From Hoeflea_A sp040932035 (GTDB taxonomy: Bacteria; Pseudomonadota; Alphaproteobacteria; Rhizobiales; Rhizobiaceae), in NCBI RefSeq assembly GCF_040932035.1, contig NZ_JBFRBB010000001.1, positions 1,612,001 through 1,676,000 of the forward strand: DNA of 64,000 nucleotides. Direction: 5' to 3'. Under the pieces are notes generated by a model. That model had not been told where the DNA came from, did not search any database, and saw only the letters and a program-made list of their open reading frames with translations. Position 1 is the first letter of the stretch, and every line of letters begins with the position of its first letter. A program made the position numbers and the translations under genes. This document shows, one piece after another, positions 25,151 to 34,288 of this stretch.

Positions 25151-25570
25151 TCAGTGTTTTTTGTGTTGCGTGCCGTCTGGTAGGTCTGTCATATCGTCTG
25201 CGATATCGAGGATATTCCTCAGTTCGGCTTGTGTCTTCTCCTCAAGTGCGAAGTTGAGCCCAATACCGTTTGCGAACTTCATTTGGATGACTGCAGTCCC
25301 ATCGGGCGCTTTCCCAATACCAAAACCATCCACCTTCAATGCGGCGATGGAATCTGCGGGGGGCTGTTCGCTCCGATCTTTGGCTGCGTACTCTGACGCG
25401 GATGAAAGATGCGTGAAGAATTCGCCCTCAAGTACATGCGGAATCACGATCACAGCATCGACGCCGTTTTGATCACGTATTCCGATGCAGAGGTTCTTGC
25501 CGTTGTCTGCTCCACCAAAACCGGTAAGTGCTGAAATAACCAAATTTGGAGCGCTTTTGTTGCCACTCAT
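25151..25570 (-). CDS. Hypothetical accessory protein
   Basis: 139 residues from ATG 25570 (MSGNKSAPNL...), with GAGGAA upstream. Beta-rich, with an Ala/Pro hinge in the middle (DRSEQPPADS), ends with a helical acidic segment. Not recognised. Same orientation as the preceding moron, with a 139-bp gap in which I see nothing. Confidence 0.55.
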   Translation of the reverse strand: MSGNKSAPNLVISALTGFGGADNGKNLCIGIRDQNGVDAVIVIPHVLEGEFFTHLSSASEYAAKDRSEQPPADSIAALKVDGFGIGKAPDGTAVIQMKFANGIGLNFALEEKTQAELRNILDIADDMTDLPDGTQHKKH

Positions 25571-25636
25571 CACAATGTTCCTCATGGGGTTGAATTGTTG
25601 TCAGGGTAACAGCCAGATCGCCAAAAAAGCAAAACC

Positions 25637-25846
25637 ATGACCAATCCTGCCGACATCAACTATATGAACGACGCTTGCACCTTCGTCACCCTCACCAACG
25701 GCGCAGTTGTCCCTGTCACAAACTGGTTCGACGCATGGGGTGAAGATTGCGAACCGGAAGAGGCAGCGACAATCGTGTGCGGAACAGAACAGTTGGGATG
25801 GTGGGCTGTGTCTATGTCGGACTTTGATCGGGTGAGGTTGCACTGA
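25637..25846 (+). CDS. Small phage hypothetical, start of the late operon
   Basis: 69 residues (MTNPADINYMND...), acidic, Trp-rich C terminus. The stop overlaps the next gene's start by 1 base. No family known. The 66 bases upstream probably contain the late promoter, but no clear sigma-70 boxes are visible. Confidence 0.55.
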   Translation: MTNPADINYMNDACTFVTLTNGAVVPVTNWFDAWGEDCEPEEAATIVCGTEQLGWWAVSMSDFDRVRLH

Positions 25847-26154
25847 TGGCTGTTAAAAAAACAGGAAAAAAACAGAAAATCGGTCAAGGCGCTCCTGGTC
25901 CTGGTCGACCAAAGGGTGTCCTGAACAAAAACACGCGCCTGTTGAGCCACGCCATCCTTGAGGCCGCGCGCAATCATGGGCTCGATGGTGAAGGGACAGA
26001 CGAACTTACCGGCTACTGTCAGTTCCTCGCAAAGGATCATCCGACGTCATTTGCAACGTTGTTGAGTAAAGTTCTCCCAATGCAAGTCACGGGCAGCGGC
26101 GGTGGGCCGATCAGTCACGAATTCACCGTGACTTTCAAAGGTCCAGACAAATAA
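25846..26154 (+). CDS. Terminase small subunit-like (DUF5681) protein
   Basis: 102 residues. A basic N terminus with GPGRPKGVLNKNTR, the DUF5681 signature, then a helical part. It stands immediately before the large terminase, the place of the DNA-recognition small subunit. The assignment relies on both motif and position. Confidence 0.7.
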   Translation: MAVKKTGKKQKIGQGAPGPGRPKGVLNKNTRLLSHAILEAARNHGLDGEGTDELTGYCQFLAKDHPTSFATLLSKVLPMQVTGSGGGPISHEFTVTFKGPDK

Positions 26155-26158
26155 TCTG

Positions 26159-27451
26159 ATGGACATTCAGTTTCCGGAGGTCTTCCAGCATCTCATTCAG
26201 CCGGCGCGCTGGAAAGGCGCATGGGGCGGCCGTGGCTCGGGCAAGTCGCATTTCTTCGGCGGTCTGCTGTGTCTTCGTTCCCTCAAGCAGCGGACGCGCG
26301 CTGTCTGCCTTCGTGAAGTGCAGAACTCCATCAAGGATTCGGTCAAGCAGCTCATTGAAGACAAGATCCAGGCATACGGGCTGGGCGACTATTTCGAGGT
26401 GACAGAAAGGGAGATACGCGGGCCGAATGGAAGTCTCTTTGCCTTCCGCGGGCTCAAGGATCAGAACGCCAACTCCATCAAGTCGCTGGAAGGCTTTGAT
26501 GTTGCCTGGGTGGAGGAAGCCCAGACAGTCACGCAACGCAGTCTGGACCTTCTGACGCCAACGATACGCATGCCTGAGAGTGAGTTGTGGTTTTCTTGGA
26601 ACCCAGAGAACCCAACCGATCCGATTGACCGGTTGTTGAGGAAGCAGAAGCCGGCCGGCGCCATCGTGGTTCGGGCGAACTATTCTGACAACCCGTTCTT
26701 CCCCGAAGTGCTGCGCGCGGACATGGAGCGCGACCGGGAACAGGACCGCGCCAAGTATGAACACACCTGGCTGGGTGAATATCTCGATCAGTCGGACATG
26801 CAGTTCATCTCGCGTGAGGTGATCCGTATGGCGCAGGAGCGGCTGAGCGAATTGCCGGAAGGACCGCGCATCATGGGATTGGATGTGGCGCGCTTTGGCG
26901 ATGACAGAACCGTTCTGATTTCGAGACACGCGCACAAGGTCAACAAGATCTGGCGCTGGTCTACATTGGACCTAATGCAAACCGCCGGGAAAGTGACTGA
27001 GATCGCCGGGAGAGAACAGCCGCACGCGCTGTTTGTCGATGGCGTCGGTGTCGGTGGTGGTGTTGTCGACCGGCTGCGACAGCTTGGATTGAAGGTAATC
27101 GACATCAACGGCGGTGCCCGTGCGGGTAATTCAGCGCGGTATCGCAACAAGCGCGCGGAGATGTGGGCGAAGATGCGTGACTGGCTGCGCGATGTGGGCG
27201 AGATACCGGATGACGATGAACTGGCGATCGATCTCCAGTCACCGAACTATCTGTACGACAGTCAGAACCGCATTCAGCTTGAGAAGAAAGAAGACATGAA
27301 AAAGCGCGGGCTGCTGTCGCCGGACTTGGCCGACGCGTTGGCTCTGACCTTTGCGGAGTCAGTGAGAACGGAGAACGTCAGCGTGGCTCCACAAGTGAAC
27401 TGGGCAAAGGGCGGTTCTCAGTCTTCCTATGATCCGCTCGCAGGCTTTTGA
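26159..27451 (+). CDS. Terminase large subunit (PBSX/Terminase_3 type)
   Basis: 430 residues. ATPase: Walker A GGRGSGKSH, Walker B DVAWVEEAQ, C-motif region FSWNPENPTDP. Nuclease: GLDVARFGDDRTV, FVDGVGVGGG and SPDLADALALT give the RNase H-like acidic triad. It packages DNA into proheads. The 3' end overlaps a convergent membrane gene by 25 bases. Confidence 0.95.
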   Translation: MDIQFPEVFQHLIQPARWKGAWGGRGSGKSHFFGGLLCLRSLKQRTRAVCLREVQNSIKDSVKQLIEDKIQAYGLGDYFEVTEREIRGPNGSLFAFRGLKDQNANSIKSLEGFDVAWVEEAQTVTQRSLDLLTPTIRMPESELWFSWNPENPTDPIDRLLRKQKPAGAIVVRANYSDNPFFPEVLRADMERDREQDRAKYEHTWLGEYLDQSDMQFISREVIRMAQERLSELPEGPRIMGLDVARFGDDRTVLISRHAHKVNKIWRWSTLDLMQTAGKVTEIAGREQPHALFVDGVGVGGGVVDRLRQLGLKVIDINGGARAGNSARYRNKRAEMWAKMRDWLRDVGEIPDDDELAIDLQSPNYLYDSQNRIQLEKKEDMKKRGLLSPDLADALALTFAESVRTENVSVAPQVNWAKGGSQSSYDPLAGF

Positions 27452-28233
27452 TCTGGGATTTTTGCTTTGCAATCTTTGTCGTCAGGATGCGCAGCCCACT
27501 CGCAAGCAAAACTGTTGATCGCATTTGTCAGGTAGGGTGTTTGCAGCAAATACAACACCTCAAGACACAGTAAGAATGTTGCGACAGTAACCAAGCCCCG
27601 TGCAAAGCCTGGAACGCGTCGAACTCCATAGTAGAACGAAATTGAACAGACCAAGAGCGAGACCGTAACATTCCAGTAGAAATCGAATCCACTTCTAAAT
27701 CTTGGATCTAAGTCTCTGAATGTTATCGCATAATAGTACAGTAACGCCATCAGAAAGCACACATTTACGGCTCCCACAATCGTCAGGATTTGTTTGATTG
27801 TCGGATTCGTTAAAGCGTTAATAAAAACACGGGCGATTATGTCCGCCCCACCAAAAGCTGGATGACGTGACTTCTGGACTATAAACGAATATAGCTCGAG
27901 CAGCTGACCGGCAAATTTGTATGAACCAAAAACAACGGGCAGACCGATGGTAGTCATGAAAATGACGAAGTTGACAATAGTGCTTGGGATGGGCGGAATT
28001 AAAAATAGTTCCCCGACAGCTTCCCCAATTTTGCTTGCAAGTACATCCCAAGCTAGAATAGCCGCGTGAATGGCCCTTAGGATCTCATAGCGAGACAGGT
28101 TTACTATTTTGGGAAGAAGTGCAACCAGACTGATTGCCGCAAAGACACCCCTAGTCCACCAGAAACCCTTTAGCCACTTACTGACTTCGCTCGTCAAACG
28201 AAGCGCCTCCCACAAGTTATAGATGTAGTTCAA
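27427..28233 (-). CDS. Multi-TM accessory membrane protein (moron)
   Basis: 268 residues, five or six membrane helices, inserted on the opposite strand between terminase and the head genes. Codon use is AT-richer than both neighbours. The start appears to be TTG at 28233; no strong ribosome site is seen, so the true start could be internal. No family recognised. The 25-base overlap with the terminase 3' end shows a tight, probably recent insertion. Confidence 0.65.
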   Translation of the reverse strand: MNYIYNLWEALRLTSEVSKWLKGFWWTRGVFAAISLVALLPKIVNLSRYEILRAIHAAILAWDVLASKIGEAVGELFLIPPIPSTIVNFVIFMTTIGLPVVFGSYKFAGQLLELYSFIVQKSRHPAFGGADIIARVFINALTNPTIKQILTIVGAVNVCFLMALLYYYAITFRDLDPRFRSGFDFYWNVTVSLLVCSISFYYGVRRVPGFARGLVTVATFLLCLEVLYLLQTPYLTNAINSFACEWAAHPDDKDCKAKIPDQKPASGS

Positions 28234-28273
28234 AACTTATACCAGCCAGACATTTTTCGGAAGAAGTCGATAA

Positions 28274-28786
28274 ATGATCACAATAGAGCCGGCGAATTTG
28301 CGCGATGTGTCATATGTCGCGGCGAACCTGCGCGCCTGGGACCGTGAGGAAATCTATTGCCAGTTGCCACTCGGCACGAAGCCGGAAGCGATAGCCGCGC
28401 ACAGCCTGGCGGTTGGTGAGGCATGGACGGCCTTTTACAAGGGCCTGCCAATGGCTGCTTTCGGGTTTCAGACGATATCGGCGGGCGTTCTGACCGGCTG
28501 GGCCTATGGCAGAGACGGCATGGAGCGCTGCATTCCGGCGATTACGCGGTTCGTGTTCACGTACAAAGTCCCGGAATGGCTTGAGGCCGGTATCACGCGA
28601 ATAGAGGTCCGGACCATCGAAACGCACGTCAGTGCTCACAGGTGGCTAGAGGCTGCCGGTGCGGAGCGTATCTGTGCCCTCGACCAGTGGGGGCGGGATG
28701 GCGAGCGCTTCCATCTGTACGCATGGGTGTGTGACCGAGTGCCCGACAAGATAATCAGGAGATGGAAAAATGTGCTTTATGCCTAG
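28274..28786 (+). CDS. Gp13-like internal virion/acetyltransferase-fold protein
   Basis: 170 residues (MITIEPANLRDVSYVAANLRAWD...), like the podovirus gp13/DUF2833 proteins, which have a degenerate GNAT-like fold (ISAGVLTGWAYGRDGMER, RTIETHVSAHRWLEAAGAE). Located just before the portal operon. The role in virion assembly or ejection is inferred from family. Confidence 0.65.
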   Translation: MITIEPANLRDVSYVAANLRAWDREEIYCQLPLGTKPEAIAAHSLAVGEAWTAFYKGLPMAAFGFQTISAGVLTGWAYGRDGMERCIPAITRFVFTYKVPEWLEAGITRIEVRTIETHVSAHRWLEAAGAERICALDQWGRDGERFHLYAWVCDRVPDKIIRRWKNVLYA

Positions 28787-28976
28787 TGTAAAGACGCCGG
28801 AAACACCGCCGGTTCCAAACCCCATTACCCGCGACAAGGACGCAGGTTTGAGACAGGAGGCCCGATTGCGCCGCCGTCGCTCTCGTGGCTCACGAGCCAA
28901 TGTCTTTTCATCGGTTCTTGGTGACAGCGGCTTCGGTTCGTCTGTCGTCAAGGGCGCAACCAAGCTGGGCGGCTGA
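28770..28976 (+). CDS. Small pre-portal protein
   Basis: 68 residues; AGGAG lies upstream of ATG 28770, and the gene overlaps the previous one by 17 bases. Proline-rich N terminus, then an Arg cluster (EARLRRRRSRGSRANV) and a Gly-rich end, a composition typical of the short gene before connector-type portals in podoviruses. The stop overlaps the portal start. Confidence 0.65.
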   Translation: MCFMPSVKTPETPPVPNPITRDKDAGLRQEARLRRRRSRGSRANVFSSVLGDSGFGSSVVKGATKLGG

Positions 28977-30631
28977 TGTCTGTCGATCGCGTTCTCGACC
29001 GGCTGGCGCAACTGCAGGCGATCCGCAGGCCATGGGAGGCGCACTGGCGGGATATCGCCCGCTATGTGGCGCCGGACATGGCTTATCAGGAACTCCTGAG
29101 CAGCATCGAGATACAGAACCAGCCGACCAGCACCGCGGCCGTGGCGAGCATCTACGATCACACGTCGCTGATGGCCATTGACCGGCTGGCAGCAGGTGAA
29201 ATCTCGCTGGTGATGCCTTCAAGCTCGACCTGGCATACGCTCAAAAGCAATGATCCGTTCGCGGAAGATCCGGAAGATGCGGAAAAATACTGGTTCGATG
29301 AGGTGAACCGATACTTCTTCCGCATGCGGTACAATCCGAAATCCGGCTTTACGCTGGCGAGCAAGGCGGCGGTGAAGGGTAGGGCGGCGTTTGGTACAGC
29401 AGTCATGTATCTGGAGCAAGCGCTGTCTCCGAATATCGCAAATCCGGTGGCATATCGGTATGTGCCGTTGATGGAAAACCATCTGGCGACCAACTTCGAG
29501 GGCGTGGTCGATACGAATTACCGGCTGTTCTCCCGCACTGCACGGCAATGTGTTGAACGCTGGGGCGATCGATGTTCCGGCAAAGTGAAGAAGGCAGCCG
29601 AGGACGCCAAGAAAAAGGAAACGCCGGTTCAGATCCTTCACGCGGTGGAGCCGCGGCTTGAGGGCGAACGCGGCAACATGCCGTTCGCGTCCCGATACAT
29701 CGAGGTTGATGAAAAGCACCAGATTGGGGAGGGCGGCTACAACGGCTTTCCGTTCATCGTATTCCACTGGAACCGGGAGCATCAGGGCCCGTACGCTGAA
29801 GGCCCGGTTTCGCTGGCCCTGTCGGAGATCAAATCCGTCAATATGCTGTCGAAACAGGAGTACATCGCAACACAGCAGTGGGTGAACCCGCCAACCGCTC
29901 AACGGGATGACAGCGCCAACACCCCGAACCTCAACCCGGGCGCCCCAAATCCGGGGATGTTGAGCGAACAGGGCGAATTGCTCATCAAGCCGATCATCAC
30001 GCAACAGCGGCCGGATTTCGCCCGCGCCGTGATCGAGGCAAAGCAGAACCAGCTGCGCGAGAGCCTTTATGTCAATCTCTGGCAGATCCTCATCCAGAAC
30101 CCGCAGATGACGGCGACGGAAGCGGCCATCCGCGCGCAGGAAAAGGGCGATCTGCTCGGTCCTTCCGGTCTTTCCCTTCAAGAGGGGCTGGCGTGGATGG
30201 TTGATCGTGAGTTCGGAATTATCGAGGATCTGGGTGCTTTCCGTCCTGGCAACCGTCTTGAGCCGCCCGAAAGCCTACAAGGGCAGGATATCGGCGTTTC
30301 CTTCACTGGCCCGCTCGACAAAATGCGCCGCATGGGCGAAGTCGTCGGCATGCAGCGCGTCTTAGAACTCGGCGGCATGATGGCGCAGATGGGCAAACCG
30401 GAAGTGCTCGAACGTTTCGATATGGATGAAATGCTCGAGATCGCCCAGGACATCCACGGCGCGCCGGCCAAGATATTCAGGCCGAAAGAGGAAGCGCAGG
30501 CAACCAACGAGAACAACGCGCAGGCCGAGCAGATGCAAGCCCTGATCGAGATGGTCAAGGGCGGCGGTGAAGCAGCACAAGCTGCCGGCGAGGGTGGTGC
30601 AGCTCTCAGTGAGGCGCTGACCGGGCAATGA
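28976..30631 (+). CDS. Portal (head-to-tail connector) protein, T7-like
   Basis: 551 residues. Start SVDRVLDRLAQLQAIRRPWEAHWRDIARYVAPD is typical of podovirus head-tail connecting proteins, as are GFTLASKAAVKGRAAFGTAVMYLE and the mid-protein EGPVSLALSEIKSVNMLSKQ. It forms the dodecameric DNA gateway. Next to scaffold and coat genes. Confidence 0.9.
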   Translation: MSVDRVLDRLAQLQAIRRPWEAHWRDIARYVAPDMAYQELLSSIEIQNQPTSTAAVASIYDHTSLMAIDRLAAGEISLVMPSSSTWHTLKSNDPFAEDPEDAEKYWFDEVNRYFFRMRYNPKSGFTLASKAAVKGRAAFGTAVMYLEQALSPNIANPVAYRYVPLMENHLATNFEGVVDTNYRLFSRTARQCVERWGDRCSGKVKKAAEDAKKKETPVQILHAVEPRLEGERGNMPFASRYIEVDEKHQIGEGGYNGFPFIVFHWNREHQGPYAEGPVSLALSEIKSVNMLSKQEYIATQQWVNPPTAQRDDSANTPNLNPGAPNPGMLSEQGELLIKPIITQQRPDFARAVIEAKQNQLRESLYVNLWQILIQNPQMTATEAAIRAQEKGDLLGPSGLSLQEGLAWMVDREFGIIEDLGAFRPGNRLEPPESLQGQDIGVSFTGPLDKMRRMGEVVGMQRVLELGGMMAQMGKPEVLERFDMDEMLEIAQDIHGAPAKIFRPKEEAQATNENNAQAEQMQALIEMVKGGGEAAQAAGEGGAALSEALTGQ

Positions 30632-30975
30632 CCGAAACATATCGATCGCTTTCAACCGGCAAGGCTCAAGGCCAGCGCCGGGACGCGGAGGCATTGAACG
30701 AATTACAGGGCGCTTACGAGCGCCTTTTTTTTGGCCGTGGTCACACGCCGGAGGATCAGCAAATGGTGCTGGCGGATCTGGCGTCTTTCACAGGCTTTTT
30801 CTTTTCGCAGGATCAAAACACCCCTGCGGAAACATTGCGCGAGGCAAACGCGATGCGCCGGGTTTTTGCCCGGATCATCCGTCTCGGCCTTGGCGCTGAT
30901 GGCGATCTGTCGGCGCTCTATCGGGCGGCGGTAGCAGAGACGCTTGCAACCAAGGAAGAAGGTAAAACACTATGA
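30628..30975 (+). CDS. Bbp19-family phage protein
   Basis: 115 residues. The core LNELQGAYERLFFGRGHTPEDQQMVLADLASFTGFF resembles the Bbp19 family found beside portal genes of temperate podoviruses such as Bordetella BPP-1. The function is unknown, probably head assembly. 4-base overlaps at both ends. Confidence 0.7.
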   Translation: MTETYRSLSTGKAQGQRRDAEALNELQGAYERLFFGRGHTPEDQQMVLADLASFTGFFFSQDQNTPAETLREANAMRRVFARIIRLGLGADGDLSALYRAAVAETLATKEEGKTL

Positions 30976-31862
30976 CGCAACCAAATGGGTCCGCAGACAC
31001 GGGCAGCCCAGAAGGCGGCAACGGCAATGGCGGCGAAGGGTCGAACGCCAATGTCAGCGAATTCCTTTCCGGTCTTGATGAAGGTAGCCGGGGATGGATC
31101 GAAGCGAACGGGATCAAGGCCGATGACCCGGCAGCACTGCTGTCCGGTGTGGTCACCAAATCCCGCGAGATGGAAAGCCTGATCGGATCATCCATCAAGG
31201 TGCCCGGTAAAGACGCCAGCGCCGAGGATGTCCAATCGTTCTATGACAAGGCGACCGAACGCCTCCTGCCGAAGGAAGCGAACGGTTACGAGTATACCGT
31301 TCCCGAAAACATGCCCGAGAACGTGCCATACGACAGCGAATTTGCTGATGCGTGGCGCGAGTTCTCGTTTGAAAGCAAACTGCCTCCCGCATTGTCGGCC
31401 AAGGCCCATGACTGGTTCGTTGAGAACGCGGTCAAGGCGCAGGAAGCCAACAAGGCGGCGACGGATGAAGCTTACGAAGGCATTGTCCTGAAAGCCTCTG
31501 AGGCGATTAAAGCGGAATGGGGTGCCCCGGACAGCGAAACGCATAAAACGGGCATGGAGCACTTTCACAAGGCCATTCAAGGCCTGGGCGGTGACGCCCT
31601 GAAAGCTGAACTTCAGGAACTCGGCGCCATAGACGAGCACAATCAGGTTGTGGCTCCAAATATCATCCTTGCCCTGTCGAAAGTCGGGAAACAGCTTTTT
31701 GCGGAAGACAGCCTGATAACAGGCGAACACGCCGACAAGAACCCGTTTGCCGACGACACCAAGGACTGGGGCAAGCAGAACGCCATCATTCGCGATGACC
31801 CGAACTTAGCCAAGCAGTTGATCAAGGCAGCGGGCAAAGACCCGAAGACCTACCGGCTGTAG
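30972..31862 (+). CDS. Capsid scaffolding/assembly protein
   Basis: 296 residues, acidic and largely helical, with a Gly/Asn-rich N terminus (GSPEGGNGNGGEGSNAN) and a central YDKATERLLPKEANGYEYTVPENMP, a pattern of podovirus scaffolds. Immediately precedes the coat protein. A C-terminal helix (AKQLIKAAGKDPKTYRL) may contact the coat. Confidence 0.75.
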   Translation: MTQPNGSADTGSPEGGNGNGGEGSNANVSEFLSGLDEGSRGWIEANGIKADDPAALLSGVVTKSREMESLIGSSIKVPGKDASAEDVQSFYDKATERLLPKEANGYEYTVPENMPENVPYDSEFADAWREFSFESKLPPALSAKAHDWFVENAVKAQEANKAATDEAYEGIVLKASEAIKAEWGAPDSETHKTGMEHFHKAIQGLGGDALKAELQELGAIDEHNQVVAPNIILALSKVGKQLFAEDSLITGEHADKNPFADDTKDWGKQNAIIRDDPNLAKQLIKAAGKDPKTYRL

Positions 31863-31889
31863 GCGGGCCATTCACGAAAGGACTGAACA

Positions 31890-32915
31890 ATGGCTACCAC
31901 CAAACGAACCGATGTCATCACGCCGGAGGTTTATCTGGCGTACATGGAGGAAGAGTTTCCAGAGCGCAATATCTTTGTGCGTTCCGGCATCCTCGAATCT
32001 CCACCCAAAGAGGTGCAGTCGCAGCTCAATGCAGGCGGACGGCTGATCAACATGCCGTATTGGGACTACCTTTCCCGCGGTGCGCCGGAAATCATCTCCG
32101 ATGATGACACGGTGAGCATCACGCCGCGCAAGGTGACGGCGGACAAGGACCAGGCGGTCAAGCACTATTGGGCCAAGGCTTATTCCCACATGGATCTGGC
32201 CGGCATGGTCGCAACGGGCAACCGTAAAGACCCCGAAGGCCATGTCCTGAAAAGCCTCTCCGAAGACTGGATGGGCGCCGAACAGACGATGCTCATTGCA
32301 GCCTGTAAGGGCCTGTTCGCTGACAACGCGGCAAACGACAGCTCGGACATGATCTATTCGGTCTATTCCGATGTTGCCTCGCCAACGGCGGCCAACAAGT
32401 TCTCGCGTTCTGCTTTCGACCGTGCCTGCCAGACAATGGGCGACCGGCTGGGTGATATCGTGGCGGTTGCCATGCACTCATCCGTTTTCCTGTCTGTTCA
32501 GGATAATGACGACATCGACTTTGTTCAGGATTCCAAGCTTGAAAAGGAAATCCCGTATTACAAGGGTCGATTGGTCATTGTTGACGATCAGATGCCGGTG
32601 ACGTCGGGGACCAACTCCGACAAATACACCTGCTACCTGTTTGGCCGCGGTGCGTTCGGCTACGCCTCGGCCGCGCTCGATGCTGAACAGGCGCTTGAGT
32701 ATGACCGTGAACCTCTCAAGGGTAACGGTGGCGGTCAGACGTCCATGGTCACCCGCCGGCACTGCATCCTGCATCCGCGCGGCGTCAAGTGGACGGATTC
32801 GTCCTGCGCCGGCATTTCGCCGACTGAAACCGAGCTTGCCAACGCAGCCAACTGGGATCGGGTCTACACCCGCAAGAACATCAAGTTCGCCCAGTTGGAT
32901 GTGAACGCCGGCTGA
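31890..32915 (+). CDS. Major capsid protein
   Basis: 341 residues. KVTADKDQAVKHYWAKAYSHMDLAGMVATGNRKDP and the C-terminal VTRRHCILHPRGVKWTDSS are typical of HK97-fold coat proteins of this type. It is not a T7 gp10 homologue by obvious similarity, although the tail genes are T7-like. Followed by a strong terminator. Confidence 0.85.
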   Translation: MATTKRTDVITPEVYLAYMEEEFPERNIFVRSGILESPPKEVQSQLNAGGRLINMPYWDYLSRGAPEIISDDDTVSITPRKVTADKDQAVKHYWAKAYSHMDLAGMVATGNRKDPEGHVLKSLSEDWMGAEQTMLIAACKGLFADNAANDSSDMIYSVYSDVASPTAANKFSRSAFDRACQTMGDRLGDIVAVAMHSSVFLSVQDNDDIDFVQDSKLEKEIPYYKGRLVIVDDQMPVTSGTNSDKYTCYLFGRGAFGYASAALDAEQALEYDREPLKGNGGGQTSMVTRRHCILHPRGVKWTDSSCAGISPTETELANAANWDRVYTRKNIKFAQLDVNAG

Positions 32916-32941
32916 TCCGGTTCGGTAGTCTGAGGACAATG

Positions 32942-32965
32942 ACGGGGGCTTCGGCCCCCGTTTTC
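32942..32965 (+). terminator. Terminator after the coat gene
   Basis: ACGGGGGC (32942-32949), loop TTCG, GCCCCCGT (32954-32961), then TTTCATTT. A UUCG-capped stem with a U-rich tail. It would lower downstream expression relative to coat, the most needed protein. Confidence 0.85.
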
Positions 32966-32986
32966 ATTTCAATGGAGATTGGAACA

Positions 32987-33427
32987 ATGGCGAAAGCTGG
33001 AAAGGTGCTTGATGGCGCCGAAGTCGTTCGTTTGAACGCAATCCGCCGCAATAAGCAGGGTGCCAGGGCGATTGAGCACCTGACAAAGCGTGATGACCGG
33101 GCTCGGGTCAAACGGCTCAAATTGGCCGATGATGTTGCCAAAGTCGGCGCAAATAACCGACGTGCGGCGCTTTCAAAGTCCGAGCAACGCGAAGCCGAGG
33201 AGCGAGAGCGCCAGGCCGATACCGCAGTAATTCACGCCGAGCGCGATCTGGCCGCCGCTGAGGCAGCCCTTGAGGCGCGGAAGGCGGAACGGGAAGCGCT
33301 GAAAGTGACGCTCACCAATGAGGAATTGCGTGCCGCGATCAAGGAAACTTCCGGCAAGGCACCGCATCCGAAGACCGGCCGGGACAAGCTGATTGCGCAG
33401 TATCGTGAACTGGGACTGGCGGCATGA
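32987..33427 (+). CDS. Coiled-coil phage protein
   Basis: 146 residues from ATG 32987. Almost all helical and highly charged (EQREAEERERQADTAVIHAERDLAAAEAALEARKAERE), with a small C-terminal SAP-like piece (TGRDKLIAQYRELGL). Position between coat and tail genes suggests a minor head or completion protein, but I recognise no family. Confidence 0.6.
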   Translation: MAKAGKVLDGAEVVRLNAIRRNKQGARAIEHLTKRDDRARVKRLKLADDVAKVGANNRRAALSKSEQREAEERERQADTAVIHAERDLAAAEAALEARKAEREALKVTLTNEELRAAIKETSGKAPHPKTGRDKLIAQYRELGLAA

Positions 33428-33690
33428 CCAACGATCCGTTCAAGCACAAAAGCGGTGATGTTCAATCACCCTTTCGCTCGGCGCATGCCGTGACCTATGA
33501 CGCGGATTTCCTGTTCACGTCGCGGGCTGTCTATGTCGGTGCGGCCGGTGATGTGTCTGTGATCTTGGCTGACGGTTCGACTGCGGTCTTCAAGGGCATA
33601 CCGGCCGGAACCGCATTACCCGTCGCCGCCACGCGGGTAACGACAGCCAATACGACCGTAGCCGCCACCAACCTTCTGGCGCTGCTCTAG
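33424..33690 (+). CDS. Spike-base-like (RCAP_Rcc01079 family) protein
   Basis: 88 residues, beta-rich: TYDADFLFTSRAVYVGAAGDVSVILADGSTAVFKGIPAG, resembling the small spike-base protein of Rhodobacter gene transfer agent and related phages. Probably a capsid decoration or spike base. Start overlaps the previous stop (ATGA). Confidence 0.6.
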   Translation: MTNDPFKHKSGDVQSPFRSAHAVTYDADFLFTSRAVYVGAAGDVSVILADGSTAVFKGIPAGTALPVAATRVTTANTTVAATNLLALL

Positions 33691-33699
33691 GGGCGTATC

Positions 33700-34287
33700 A
33701 TGACATCAGCGATGACGGTCACCGGCGTCTGCAATATGGCGCTGGACATCCTGCACGAGGGGCCGATTTCCTCGATTGAAGACGATGAGCCCAATGCGCG
33801 GCGCTTCAAGCGGAATTTCGATGCTTTGCGCGATGCCTTCCTTGCGGCCCATCCGTGGAACTTCGCGGTAAGCAGGGTGAGCCTTCCGGCCGATGCGACG
33901 GCGCCCGCCTTTGGATGGGACTATCGGTATTTAATCCCTGGCGATTGTCTGCGTCTGCTGCCTCTCAAATGTGATGGCGAGTTTGACGGCGCAAACATTC
34001 CGCATGAGCTCGAGAGCGGATTTCTTCTCACCGATGAAAAGGCACCGCTCAAGATCCGCTATGTGCGCCGTGTATCGGAGTTGGGATTATGGACGCCGCT
34101 TTCCGTTACTGCCTTTGCTGCCTTCCTTGCAGCCAATCTCGCCCATGCCGTGACGGGCAAGGCGAGCTATGCGCAGTTCGCGGCAGACCGCTTTCAAAGC
34201 GAATTGAAACGGGCCAAGCGGGTTGATGGGCTGCAAGGATCGCTCGAGCGCGCCGATACAAATGACGTGATAGCCGTTCGAGGGTGA
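33700..34287 (+). CDS. Tail tubular protein A (T7 gp11-like)
   Basis: 195 residues: CNMALDILHEGPISSIEDDEPNARRFKRNFDALRDAFLAAHPWNFAVSR is the signature start of podovirus adaptor/gatekeeper gp11. It connects portal and nozzle. One base separates it from the tail tubular B gene. Confidence 0.88.
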   Translation: MTSAMTVTGVCNMALDILHEGPISSIEDDEPNARRFKRNFDALRDAFLAAHPWNFAVSRVSLPADATAPAFGWDYRYLIPGDCLRLLPLKCDGEFDGANIPHELESGFLLTDEKAPLKIRYVRRVSELGLWTPLSVTAFAAFLAANLAHAVTGKASYAQFAADRFQSELKRAKRVDGLQGSLERADTNDVIAVRG

Positions 34288-34288
34288 G

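Noticed and set aside
18202..25846. T7-type RNA polymerase gene
   Set aside because: The T7-like virion genes raised the possibility, but no single-subunit polymerase-sized gene or motif is found anywhere in the prophage.
29219..30181. 320-codon frame opposite the portal gene
   Set aside because: Shadow of a long GC-rich gene with conserved portal sequence on the other strand.
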